This document shows, one piece after another, positions 55,395-64,000 of a stretch of 64,000 nt of DNA. The stretch spans positions 372,001 through 436,000 of the forward strand of contig JAXHMN010000011.1 of assembly GCA_034521465.1 (NCBI GenBank), given 5' to 3'. The notes beneath the pieces were generated by a model. It saw nothing but the letters and a program-made list of their open reading frames with translations, made no database searches and was not told where the DNA came from. Numbering within the stretch: the first letter of the stretch is position 1; every line of letters starts with the position of its first letter. Both the position numbers and the translations under genes were made by a program. Source of the stretch: SURF-28 sp034521465 (GTDB lineage: Bacteria > Bacteroidota > Ignavibacteria > Ignavibacteriales > Melioribacteraceae).

Positions 55395-57909
55395 GTGAAA
55401 TTATTCTTAATCATTATATCGTTGTTTTCAATATCTCTTGCTCAAACCGGTGGAATTACTGGTCGAGTTACAGGGGATGGAACGCCTGTTCCCGGTGTTA
55501 ACATTCTTGTTGTTAGTACAAGTATCGGTGGTGTGTCCGATGAAAATGGTGAATACCGGATTACAAAAATCCCAGTAGGGAATCAGCAAATACGTTTTAG
55601 TTCAGTTGGCTATGAAACAAAAACCTTTCAAGTAGAAATAACCGCCGGAAAATTGCTCGAATTGAATGTTGATATAGAAACCGAGGTAATTGAGGTTGAC
55701 CAAATTGAAATTCTTGATCAAAGACAACAAGCTCAGGATGATCCCACAACAAGTTTTATCGATATCGAACCGCAGGAAGCTCGTGTGCTTCCCGGGGCTG
55801 TTACGGATATATTCCGGACACTTCAAGCATTGCCCGGTGTTTTAGCTCCGAATGATTTTTCATCGCAATTAATTATTAGAGGAAGCGGACCGGATCAAAA
55901 TTTAATTGTAATGGATGATATCGAAGTTTTCAATCCGTATAGACTTTATGGCGTTATAAGTATGTTTAATCCCGAAGCAGTGAGTGATATCAATTTAATT
56001 ACCGGTGGTTTCCCTGTTCAATATGGCGACAGACTTTCGGCAGTTTTAGATGTAACAAACAGGCAAGGTGATTTAACAAAACCGATTACCGGGAATCTTA
56101 ATGCAAGCATAGTCTCTGCAAACTTAGTTTTGGAAGGGAAAAATCCTTTTGACATACCGGGAAGCTGGTTAATAAATTCACGAAGAACATATTATGATTT
56201 AATCATAGAACCGTTTGTTAAAAATGCCGGTTTGGTTGAAGACAATGTGACGTTCCCAAACTTTTATGACGTACAAGCGAAGTTTGCAATCGGTCCGTTT
56301 AACGGGCATAAATTTTTTATAAATGGAATTCTTTCCCGCGATGCTGTTAATTTAATCAGTGCAGAAGATAGAGAAACTCCCGATAGCGTAGGCGTTATTG
56401 ACAACAGTAATAATGATTTACTTGCTCTTGCTTGGCATTGGGCACCAACGAAAAATACATTGAACAAGCTGATTACTTCCTGGTACAGAAATGACGGCAA
56501 AACAAATTTCGATTCAAAACTTCTCGATCCATCACTTAACAGAAATAATTTTGAAGATGCTGCCCGGATACACTCGCACCTTATCTTGTAGGTTTCGGGT
56601 TTAACTCGAACTTCACTTTTGAAAAATACACACTCGATAATAAATTCCTCCACTATTGGGGAAATGACTATGAGTTGAATGCCGGTGTTGGTGTAGATTT
56701 TATGAAAACGATTTTAGCGTTTGAATTTGACTTAGATCCGGAGCTTCGAAACTTCTTTAATAGTAATAGAAATATTAGAGCAGTCTTTGATGACTTAAAC
56801 GATGAAAAAATTTATACACGCTACCGTGCGTGGATACAAAATAAATTCAAGTTTGGTGAGAAATTTATTTTTCAACCCGGCTTGCGTTATGACTTTTACG
56901 ATATACTCAACAAAGGATATGTTGCACCGCGGGTGTCATTTTCTTATTTGATTGATGACTTAACAACAATTCGAACTGCTTGGGGAATGTATTATCAATC
57001 ACCAGGATATGAAAAACTTAGAGACGCAAATCAGTTTTTAACTTTGATAAAGAATTTACCAATGATCTTGAGGCGGAAAGATCAACTCACTACGTATTAA
57101 GTTTAGAAAGATGGTTAACGAGCGAATGGAAAGTTAAGCTCGAAGGTTACTATAAAAACTTCAGTGATCTAATAATTCAGAACGAAGTTAAAGGAACACA
57201 ATTTTATACAGAACCGGTGCCGGGACAAAGTCCTCAACAACGTGCCGGCTGGACTCGACCGATTCCGGTTCGCGGAGATTCGCTGACACAAATTCCAGTA
57301 AACGATTCTCGCGGTGAAGCATACGGTTTTGAATTCCTTCTCGAAAAAAGAAACATTGCCGGTCTTACAAAAATTAATGGTTGGGTTTCTTATTCTTTAG
57401 CTTGGGCCGAAAGGTATGAGTATGATACTACAATACCTTTCCGCTTCGATCAAAGACATACTCTTAACATTGTTTTAGATTATCAAGTAAATGATTGGCT
57501 TGATGTTGGTGTAAGATTTCAATATGGATCAGGATTTCCAATAACAGAACCGGTTGGAATTAAGCCGAGAATAACACTGGTTGATTCCGATGGTGACGCA
57601 ATTCCGGATTCACCCGAAATTGCTACAAGAGGGAATTCCGATGAAGTTATTTATGACGTTGATCTTGGCGAAGTTGAAAACCGTTATCAATCAAGGAAGC
57701 CGGAATATCACCGACTTGACATTCGCCTCTCTGCAAAAGCCGATTATTGGGATTTAGATTGGGTGTTTTATTTAGATGTGATAAATGTTTATAATCGTTC
57801 CAATATTGTTGGATATGATTATTATATAACAGATGATTTGGAGCTGAAAAGAGAGAAAAATTCAATGTTCCCGATTCTGCCTACACTCGGATTTAATCTT
57901 CGTTTCTGA
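55395..57909 (+). CDS. TonB-dependent receptor with carboxypeptidase-regulatory domain, two frameshifts
   Basis: About 838 residues. After a signal peptide comes a carboxypeptidase-regulatory-like domain (GITGRVTGDGTPVPGVNILV, then GVSDENGEYRIT), a plug (VLPGAVTDIFRTLQALPGVL, SQLIIRGSGPDQN, GGFPVQYGDRLSAVLDV) and a 22-strand-type barrel ending in LGFNLRF. Breaks: CCC at 56563-56565 and a T5 run at 57035-57039; each needs one extra base to continue the barrel. No SusD-like lipoprotein follows, so it is not a Sus pair. GTG 55395 is favoured over 55389 because AAGG lies five bases upstream. The substrate is unknown. Confidence 0.88.
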
Positions 57910-57947
57910 AAATTTGAAATCGCATATATATTCTTTAATTTTAAGTC

Positions 57948-58817
57948 ATGCCGGAAACAGAACAAAAGAAATATGTTGAACTTGGTGAACGCGGAAGACT
58001 CAGTTTTAACAATAAATTAAATGAGCTAACCGGTAAAGAGTGGATCAAATTTACAAAGTCCTGGTTTGTTCATCGTCCGCCGAGAAGAAAAGCTAATGAG
58101 ATTTTACATCCGGCTAAGTTTCCGGAATCTTTAGTCAAAGAATTTATAGAATTTTTTACAAAGGAAGGACAATGGGTTTTCGATCCTTTTTTGGGAACCG
58201 GAAGCACTTTAATCGCTGCCGGTGAATTAAATCGTAATTCTGTTGGGGTTGAACTTCAAGAAAAGTATTTTAGTACTTCATCCGAAAGAGTAAAAAAAGG
58301 TAACTACAAATCAAATTTGATCCCTTTACACGGCAATTCTTTGGATATAAAAACACTTCTCAAAGAAGTTAATTTGGGAGACCAAAAATTTGATTATGTT
58401 ATAACTTCTCCACCGTATTGGAACCAACTTGAGAGGAACTCGATTCGTCAATTAAAACGCAAGAACAATGGATTAGACACAAAATATTCTGCAGACAAAA
58501 ATGACATTGGCAACATCAATTCATATGAAGAGTTCATAGATGCTCAAGCAAAAATCTTTGATGAAGTTTGGGATATAACAAAATTCGGCGGCTACTTGAC
58601 AGTGATAACTAACAACATATATTACGAAAGCAAACTTTACCCGCTCGCATTCGATACGGCAACTTCATTAATGAAGCGGGAAGATAAAAGTTGGATTTTG
58701 AAAGATGAAAAAATTTGGCTGCAAGATGACAAACCGCTTATTGCACTCGGTGTAAATAATGCTTGGGTAAGCAATCGTCATCATCAGTATTGTTTAATTT
58801 TTAGAAAAGAAAAGTAA
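57948..58817 (+). CDS. Orphan DNA methyltransferase (N4-cytosine or N6-adenine)
   Basis: A 289-residue SAM-dependent enzyme. Motif I is DPFLGTGSTLIAA (residue about 78), motif IV is TSPPYW (residue about 145). The SPPY form favours N4-cytosine methylation, but N6-adenine cannot be excluded. Motif I precedes IV, the alpha/gamma type order. No restriction endonuclease or specificity gene is nearby, so it may be solitary and regulatory or an RM relic. It abuts xseA (stop and start overlap by one base). Confidence 0.85.
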   Translation: MPETEQKKYVELGERGRLSFNNKLNELTGKEWIKFTKSWFVHRPPRRKANEILHPAKFPESLVKEFIEFFTKEGQWVFDPFLGTGSTLIAAGELNRNSVGVELQEKYFSTSSERVKKGNYKSNLIPLHGNSLDIKTLLKEVNLGDQKFDYVITSPPYWNQLERNSIRQLKRKNNGLDTKYSADKNDIGNINSYEEFIDAQAKIFDEVWDITKFGGYLTVITNNIYYESKLYPLAFDTATSLMKREDKSWILKDEKIWLQDDKPLIALGVNNAWVSNRHHQYCLIFRKEK

Positions 58818-59999
58818 TGCAGAATTATAAATCAATTACCGAACTTACCGCTTTAATCAGAGAAACACTTGAAGTCAATTTTGATGCGATCTCTGTCGAA
58901 GGAGAGATATCGAACTTCAAATCACACATTTCCGGTCATTGGTATTTCACGTTAAAAGATTCAAATGCACAAATAAGCTGTGCAATGTGGAAAGGTTTTA
59001 ATAATTATGTTTTCTTCACTCCCGAAGACGGAATGAAAGTTATTGTAAACGGGAAGATCACAGTTTATCCACCGCGCGGCACATATCAAATTGATGTTCG
59101 CTCTATGAAGCCAGCCGGAGTAGGGGAACTTCAAGCCGCTTTTGAGAAATTAAAACAGAAACTGTCAGACGAAGGGTTGTTTGACGAAGATCAAAAAAAA
59201 GATATTCCAAGATTTCCCAAAAAGATAGGAATAATTACCGGTTCTGAAAGTGCAGCGTTGAGGGATATGATAAACATTAGCCACGCGCAGATATCCATTA
59301 GTCGAATTGGTTGTTGCCCCTGCTAAAGTGCAGGGTGAGGGAGCTGCCAAACAAGTTGCAGAATTAATTGAGCAATTTAATCAACTAAAGGATGTGGATT
59401 TACTCATTGTCGCTAGAGGCGGCGGTTCACTTGAAGATTTATGGGCTTTTAATGAAGAAATTGTTGCGCGCGCTATTTATGATTCCAAAATTCCGGTCAT
59501 AAGCGGTGTCGGACACGAAATTGATTTTACGATTGCTGATTTTGTTGCCGATCTTAGAGCGCCTACTCCGTCTGCCGCAATGGAACTAGCAACTCCTTCC
59601 TCGGAAGAAATTTTAATATTTCTTGAGGATTATGCCAAACAACTTGAAGAATTATTATTTGAAAAAATAGATGAACAAAGATGAAACCATTGACCAGGAT
59701 TAATTAATTCATTCGGATTTAGATCGGTTGAAGCTTTGGTTCAAAACAAAATGCAGACAATAGATAATCTGTATTCACAAATAGGTAAAAATATTGTAAG
59801 TTCGATCAAGGAGAAAAACCATAAAATAAAATATTTGAATCAAGTGCTCGAAGGTTATAATATTGAAAAAACTCTTAAGAAAGGTTTTACACTTATCAAT
59901 CAGAACGGTAAATTTGTATCTCGAGCAAATGCGCTTAATGTAAATACTAATTTCGGAATCAAATTTTTTGATGATGAGGTAGAAATTAATAATGGCTAA
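58817..59999 (+). CDS. xseA: Exodeoxyribonuclease VII large subunit, disrupted
   Basis: The N-terminal OB domain (VEGEISNFKSHISGHWYFTL), central catalytic region (RFPKKIGIITGSESAALRDM, then RGGGSLEDLWAFNEE and GVGHEIDFT) and C-terminal coiled coil (TLKKGFTLINQNGKFVSR) are recognised. One insertion (about 59279) separates the first two parts. The second and third are in the same frame but are cut by TGA 59682-59684 and TGA 59691-59693. About 394 residues, shorter than the E. coli form. The ssDNA exonuclease acts with xseB, which overlaps its end. Confidence 0.88.
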
Positions 60000-60213
60000 A
60001 AAAAGTAAAGAAGTTAGTTTTGAAGATTCGCTGAAAAGGTTAGAAGAAATTTCCGAACTGCTCGAAAATGAGGAAATCGGTTTAGACGAATCTATTAAAT
60101 TGTATGAAGAGGGAATTAATCTCTCAAAAAATTGTTATGGTAAGCTGAAAGACGCAGAATTGAAAATAACGGAATTAAAATCTCAATTAGAAGATCAATT
60201 GGGAAAGAATTAA
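59992..60213 (+). CDS. xseB: Exodeoxyribonuclease VII small subunit
   Basis: A 73-residue helical protein with the family pattern SFEDSLKRLEEISELLENEE, then LDESIKLYEEGINLSKNCYG. It overlaps the end of xseA by 8 bases, as usual for the two subunits. Confidence 0.94.
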   Translation: MAKKSKEVSFEDSLKRLEEISELLENEEIGLDESIKLYEEGINLSKNCYGKLKDAELKITELKSQLEDQLGKN

Positions 60214-60230
60214 TAGTTTGGAGTAATTTA

Positions 60231-62151
60231 ATGGTAGACAAAACGAAATATAAGCATCTGTTTCAAGTCGATTCACCAAGTGCAATCAAAGATTTTAGTG
60301 TTGTTCAATTAAAAGAACTTTGTTCGGAACTCCGGCAGTACATGGTCGATGTCATTTCTCAAGTCGGCGGGCATTTCGGCGGCGGATTAGGAGCAGTTGA
60401 ATTAACCGTTGCTTTGCATAAAGTTTTTAACACACCGGATGATCTAATTGTCTGGGATACCGGTCATCAAGCATATCCACACAAAATTATAACCGGCAGA
60501 CGTGATCAATTACACACAATCAGAAAGTTGAATGGACTGAGTGGTTTCCTAAAAAGATCCGAGAGCGAATATGATACTTTTGGAGCGGGTCACGCATCCA
60601 CTTCAATTTCTGCGGCTCTCGGTATGGCAACAGGAAGTGATATTCAGAATACTAACAAAAAGGTGATTGCCGTTATTGGCGACGGCGCTATGACAGGCGG
60701 TATGGCTTACGAAGCAATGAACAACTCAGGTCTGTTGAAGAAAAATTTAATTGTTGTTCTTAATGACAATCGAATGTCAATTGCTCCAAACGTATGGCAA
60801 ATATCAAATTACTTCACTGAAATGATCTCACATCCCGAATATAACAGATTCAAAGGCGCTATCTGGGATTTAACCGGAAAGTTAGACGACTTTGGTGACC
60901 GGCTTAGAAAAGTCGCGGCAAGGTTGGAAAGCGGAATCAAATCGATTATTACGCCCGGAATGCTTTTCGAAGCACTCGGGTTCCGTTATTTTGGTCCGGT
61001 GAATGGTCACAATGTAGGTCAGTTATCGAAATTATTTGAACATATTAAAGAATATAACGGACCAATCTTAGTTCACGCAATTACCGAAAAAGGTAAAGGT
61101 TATGAACCTGCAGAAGATCATGTTCAAAGATTGCATGCATCCACACCGTTTGATAAAATTACGGGAAAAGCATTTAAGAAAGCCGGAGGACCTCCCTCTT
61201 ATACGTCAATATTCGGCAATGCAATGATTGAATTAGTCAAAGAAAATCCAAAGATTGTTGGAATAACAGCCGCTATGCCGGACGGTACAGGGTTAGACAA
61301 ACTTCAAGAAGCACATCCCGAAAACTATTTTGATGTGGGAATTGCCGAAGAACATGCAGTAACATTTTCAGCCGGACTTGCTACGCAGGGAGTTACACCG
61401 GTCGTTGCAGTTTATTCGTCATTTCTTCAAAGAGGTTTCGATCAAATAATTCACGACGTTGCATTGCAAAAATTAAAAGTTGTGTTTGCATTGGATAGAG
61501 CCGGATTAGTTGGCGCTGACGGTCCAACCCACCACGGTACATTCGATCTAACTTATCTAAGAATGATACCCGGAATGGTTGTCATGGCTCCCAAAGATGA
61601 AAACGAATTACGCAATATGCTCTTTACCGCAACAAATAAAATTGATGGACCTTCGGCCATTCGTTATCCGCGCGGTTCGGCTTTGGGTTTAGAACTGAAA
61701 GAAGGTTTTGAAGAATTGGAAGTCGGTAAAGCTGAAACATTGAGAGAAGGTGAAGATGTTGTTCTCCTAGCGGTCGGGAAAGATGGTTGATTATTCAATG
61801 AAGGCAGCCGATAAGCTGAACAACGAAGGTATTAGTGCCGAAGTCGTAAATATGAGGTTTATCAAACCGCTTGATACGGAACTACTCGACAAATTAGCTC
61901 ATAGATTTGATAAAATTGTGACGATCGAGGAAAACTCTGTTGTTGGTGGATTTGGAACCGGCGTTGTTGAATATTTCAGTGAAAAGAATTACAAAAATGA
62001 TATTGTAAGAATTGGAATCCCAGACAAATTTGTTGATCACGGTACGCAAGCAGAACTGCATAAAATTTTGGGTATTGATGCTGATGGAATATTTACAAAA
62101 GTAAAAGTTTTTGTTAGAGGAAGGGGAGTTAATCATGAGGTAGCCGTCTAA
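60231..62151 (+). CDS. dxs: 1-deoxy-D-xylulose-5-phosphate synthase, one frameshift
   Basis: First step of the MEP isoprenoid pathway. The thiamine-pyrophosphate motif GDGAMTGGMAYEAMNN and LNDNRMSIAPN, the glutamate in DVGIAEEHAV and the conserved histidine in QVGGHFGGGLG are present. The last part is in another frame: removal of one G at about 61782 joins LLAVGKMVDYSMKAADKL. Full length about 640 residues. It follows xseB, a common arrangement. Confidence 0.95.
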
Positions 62152-63150
62152 ATGAGTAAAACAAAAATTGCTGTTATTGGTCTCGGCGGAGTTGCCCAAC
62201 TCGTGCATCTCCCTATTCTTACCAAACTCCGCGATGTGGAGATAACGGCAGTTGCCGAACCTAACAAAAACCGGCTTAATTCTGTTACATCTAAATTTGA
62301 TATCAAGCACAAATTTCCCGATCATAAATCACTCCTTGAAAATGCCCAATTTGATGCGGCAATTATTGCAACTCCCACAAACACTCATAAAAGTATTGCA
62401 CTGGATTTTTTAGGTGCCGGCAAAAACTTACTCATTGAAAAACCGATTGCAACTACACTTGAAGATGCAAAATTAATTGACGATGCTGCTAAAAAGAATA
62501 ACTGCAAAGTTGTAGTAGGAATGAATCTTCGTTTCAGACCTGATGCAATGTTGTTGAGAAGTCTTGTAAACAGCGGTGAACTCGGAGATATTTCTTATAT
62601 AAATTGCGGCTGGATCAGGAAACAAAGCAGTAATCAGAAATGGTTTGTTAAAAAAAGTCATTCCGGCGGGGGCGTAATGTTTGACCTCGGAATAAATCTA
62701 TTTGATCTGTCTTTATGGCTATTAAATTTTCCGGAAATCCAAAGTGTATCGGTAAAGAAGTTCAACTACAACACAAAAAATGTTGAAGATACTTCGGTCG
62801 GTCTTATTAAAACAAAGAATGGTGCAGTAATAAATTTTGATGTTAGTTGGAGCTTACATTCGCAATCAGATGGATTTAACTTATCCGTGTTCGGCACTGA
62901 TGGTACAGCAACCTTGAATCCGTTAAATGCATTTAGAAGAATCGATTCAAATAGAATTGAACTTGTCCCTAGCTCGAAGAGCATGAAAAATCTTTTCAAA
63001 AGATCATTTGAGAATGAATTGAAACATTTTATCGGTTCGATTAATGGGAACTTTCCTGTAATTTCATCGAGTAACGACGCAGTCAAAAGAATGAAATTGA
63101 TGGAAGCTCTTTATAAATCGGCAGAATTAAACAAAGAAGTTGAGATGTAA
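62152..63150 (+). CDS. Gfo/Idh/MocA family oxidoreductase
   Basis: A 332-residue NAD(P)-dependent oxidoreductase: Rossmann fold IGLGGVAQLVHLPIL, catalytic lysine motif EKPIATT, and GGVMFDLGINLFDL. The substrate (sugar or inositol-like) is unknown. It starts immediately after dxs. Confidence 0.9.
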   Translation: MSKTKIAVIGLGGVAQLVHLPILTKLRDVEITAVAEPNKNRLNSVTSKFDIKHKFPDHKSLLENAQFDAAIIATPTNTHKSIALDFLGAGKNLLIEKPIATTLEDAKLIDDAAKKNNCKVVVGMNLRFRPDAMLLRSLVNSGELGDISYINCGWIRKQSSNQKWFVKKSHSGGGVMFDLGINLFDLSLWLLNFPEIQSVSVKKFNYNTKNVEDTSVGLIKTKNGAVINFDVSWSLHSQSDGFNLSVFGTDGTATLNPLNAFRRIDSNRIELVPSSKSMKNLFKRSFENELKHFIGSINGNFPVISSSNDAVKRMKLMEALYKSAELNKEVEM

Positions 63151-63153
63151 AAT

Positions 63154-63844
63154 ATGGAACAAAAAATTCTATTAGTTGATGACGAAAAAGACATTGTTGA
63201 ATTCTTAGAATATAATCTTCGGCAAGGGGGATACAATGTAGTTACTGCATACGATGGAGTAGAAGCAATTCATAAACTAAATGAAAAACCGGATTTAATA
63301 ATTTTAGATGTACTTATGCCAAAAATGGACGGCTATGAAACTTGTCGTAAAATTAGATCGATGAAAGAATTCCGCATAACTCCAATACTTTTCTTGACCG
63401 CGAAATCAGATGAAATTGATGAAATCAAAGCGCTCGATCTAGGCGCAGATGATTATGTGCAAAAACCGGTATCTCCTAAAAAACTGGTTGCAAGAGTAAA
63501 ATCTAATTTAAGAAAAAGCGCACAAGCACATAATGATAAAATAAACAACGAAGTTACGGTTGGACCATTAGTAATAAACAAAGATCAATACTCTGTCTTA
63601 TTGAATGGCGATGCTCTGGTTTTGCCAAAGAAAGAATTTGAAATTCTCTTTTACTTAGCCACGAATCCCGGTAAAGTTTTTCCGAGAAGAAAAGCTCTTA
63701 ACCGATATTTGGGGCAATGACGTTTTTGTGGTTGAAAGAACGATCGATGTCCATGTTAGAAAAATTAGAGAAAAATTGGGCTCGGCTGCCAATATGATTG
63801 AAACCGTAAAAGGCGTTGGTTACCGGTTTAAAAATGTGGAATAA
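63154..63844 (+). CDS. Response regulator, OmpR/PhoB family, one frameshift
   Basis: About 229 residues. Receiver domain with phosphorylation Asp in LIILDVLMPKMDGYE and the lysine in VQKPVSPKKL. The C-terminal winged helix is read in two frames: PKKEFEILFYLATNPGKVF, then REEKLLTDIWGNDVFVVERT and VKGVGYRFK. One T fewer in the run 63677-63681 joins them. It probably regulates a set of genes with the kinase that follows. The ATG of the kinase overlaps its stop. Confidence 0.92.
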
Positions 63845-64000
63845 GTTACAGAAAAATCTTACCTCGGGTAGAGTGTTTTATCTCGAAATTTTTGCTCTCT
63901 CCATTTTCTTTTTAATAATTCTCTCACTATTGCTTCAAGTAACATTTTTTCTTTTTATAAAAATTTTAATTGGCGTTACAGCAGTAGATATTTTAGTGAT
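63834..64000 (+). CDS. Probable sensor histidine kinase, N-terminus only (cut by window end)
   Basis: ATG 63834 opens 55 codons to the window edge. The segment has a hydrophobic helix (IFALSIFFLIILSLLLQV) followed by further hydrophobic residues, as in sensor kinases. It overlaps the response regulator gene, the usual pairing. The kinase domain lies outside the window, so this is inferred from context. Confidence 0.55.
   Translation, partial: MWNKLQKNLTSGRVFYLEIFALSIFFLIILSLLLQVTFFLFIKILIGVTAVDILV

Noticed and set aside
59682..59693. TGA read as tryptophan in xseA
   Set aside because: Other genes in the window use TGA as a stop (for example accC and trmD-rimM junctions), so no code change is supported.
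1..64000. Programmed frameshifting as the cause of the many broken frames
   Set aside because: The sites share no slippery heptamer and downstream structure, they occur in unrelated genes, and each is repaired by a single homopolymer base.
1..64000. CRISPR arrays, tRNA or rRNA genes, complete IS elements, prophage genes
   Set aside because: I found no regular spaced repeats, cloverleaf apart from the tmRNA ends, or transposase or phage-type reading frames.

Overview
The window is an AT-rich, gene-dense chromosomal segment from a Gram-negative bacterium. It most resembles the Bacteroidota/Chlorobi lineage, probably Ignavibacteria. That placement is my inference, from a GWxTD-domain protein, an ATP synthase operon without the beta and epsilon genes, a long tail on ribosomal protein S16, Bacteroidota-like promoter boxes (TTG-N19-20-TAnnTTTG), Lpt permeases, a carboxypeptidase-regulatory TonB receptor and a predicted tmRNA tag of GESNYALAA. 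No lineage was confirmed by a search.

Layout. 1-3000: envelope genes (GWxTD relic, LpxL-like acyltransferase, GT9 glycosyltransferase). 3000-9600: an M23 peptidase and a bactofilin run directly into the F1Fo ATP synthase genes (two AtpI-like proteins, then atpB-E-F-H-A-G). 9600-13440: ffh-rpsP-khpA-rimM-trmD-rplS, closed by a strong terminator. 13450-18620: an MqnA-like protein convergent with serA, hutU, a small unknown and adenosine deaminase. 18790-26830: a TPR protein and a DUF3467 protein, then a four-gene envelope-signalling cluster (exported Ig-like protein, FecR protein, outer-membrane-like protein, CHASE2 adenylate cyclase). 26830-29360: a nested palindrome, then lptG and lptF. 29540-34500: M20 dipeptidase, lipoprotein, YgfZ-like protein, cob(I)alamin adenosyltransferase, tmRNA, and a GIY-YIG relic between imperfect direct repeats. 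34500-43600: dapF, PHP protein, efp-accB-accC-gcvH, a MITE-like repeat, guaA, TPR protein, radC. 43700-50300: small envelope proteins, phoH convergent with mazG, ridA, an exported protein, a LytR_C protein, rsfS and argS. 50300-54360 (minus): comF, bacteriohemerythrin, VWA protein, surE. 54500-64000: outer-membrane proteins, an orphan DNA methyltransferase, xseA-xseB-dxs, a Gfo/Idh oxidoreductase, a response regulator and the start of its probable sensor kinase.

The main quality signal is that about twenty genes are broken by single-base frame changes, mostly at short homopolymers. They include housekeeping genes (guaA, argS, dxs, accC, dapF, serA). In nearly every case the protein is restored by adding or removing one base, so I read these as uncorrected indel errors and annotate each as one frameshifted gene. 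Only the GWxTD gene at the start and the GIY-YIG gene look decayed beyond that.

I see no CRISPR array, prophage, complete insertion sequence, rRNA or tRNA gene. The most interesting candidate system is the FecR / outer-membrane protein / CHASE2-cyclase cluster. Next are the repeat-flanked GIY-YIG relic beside ssrA, the palindromes that enclose both stop codons of convergent genes, and a possible ACG start of phoH.
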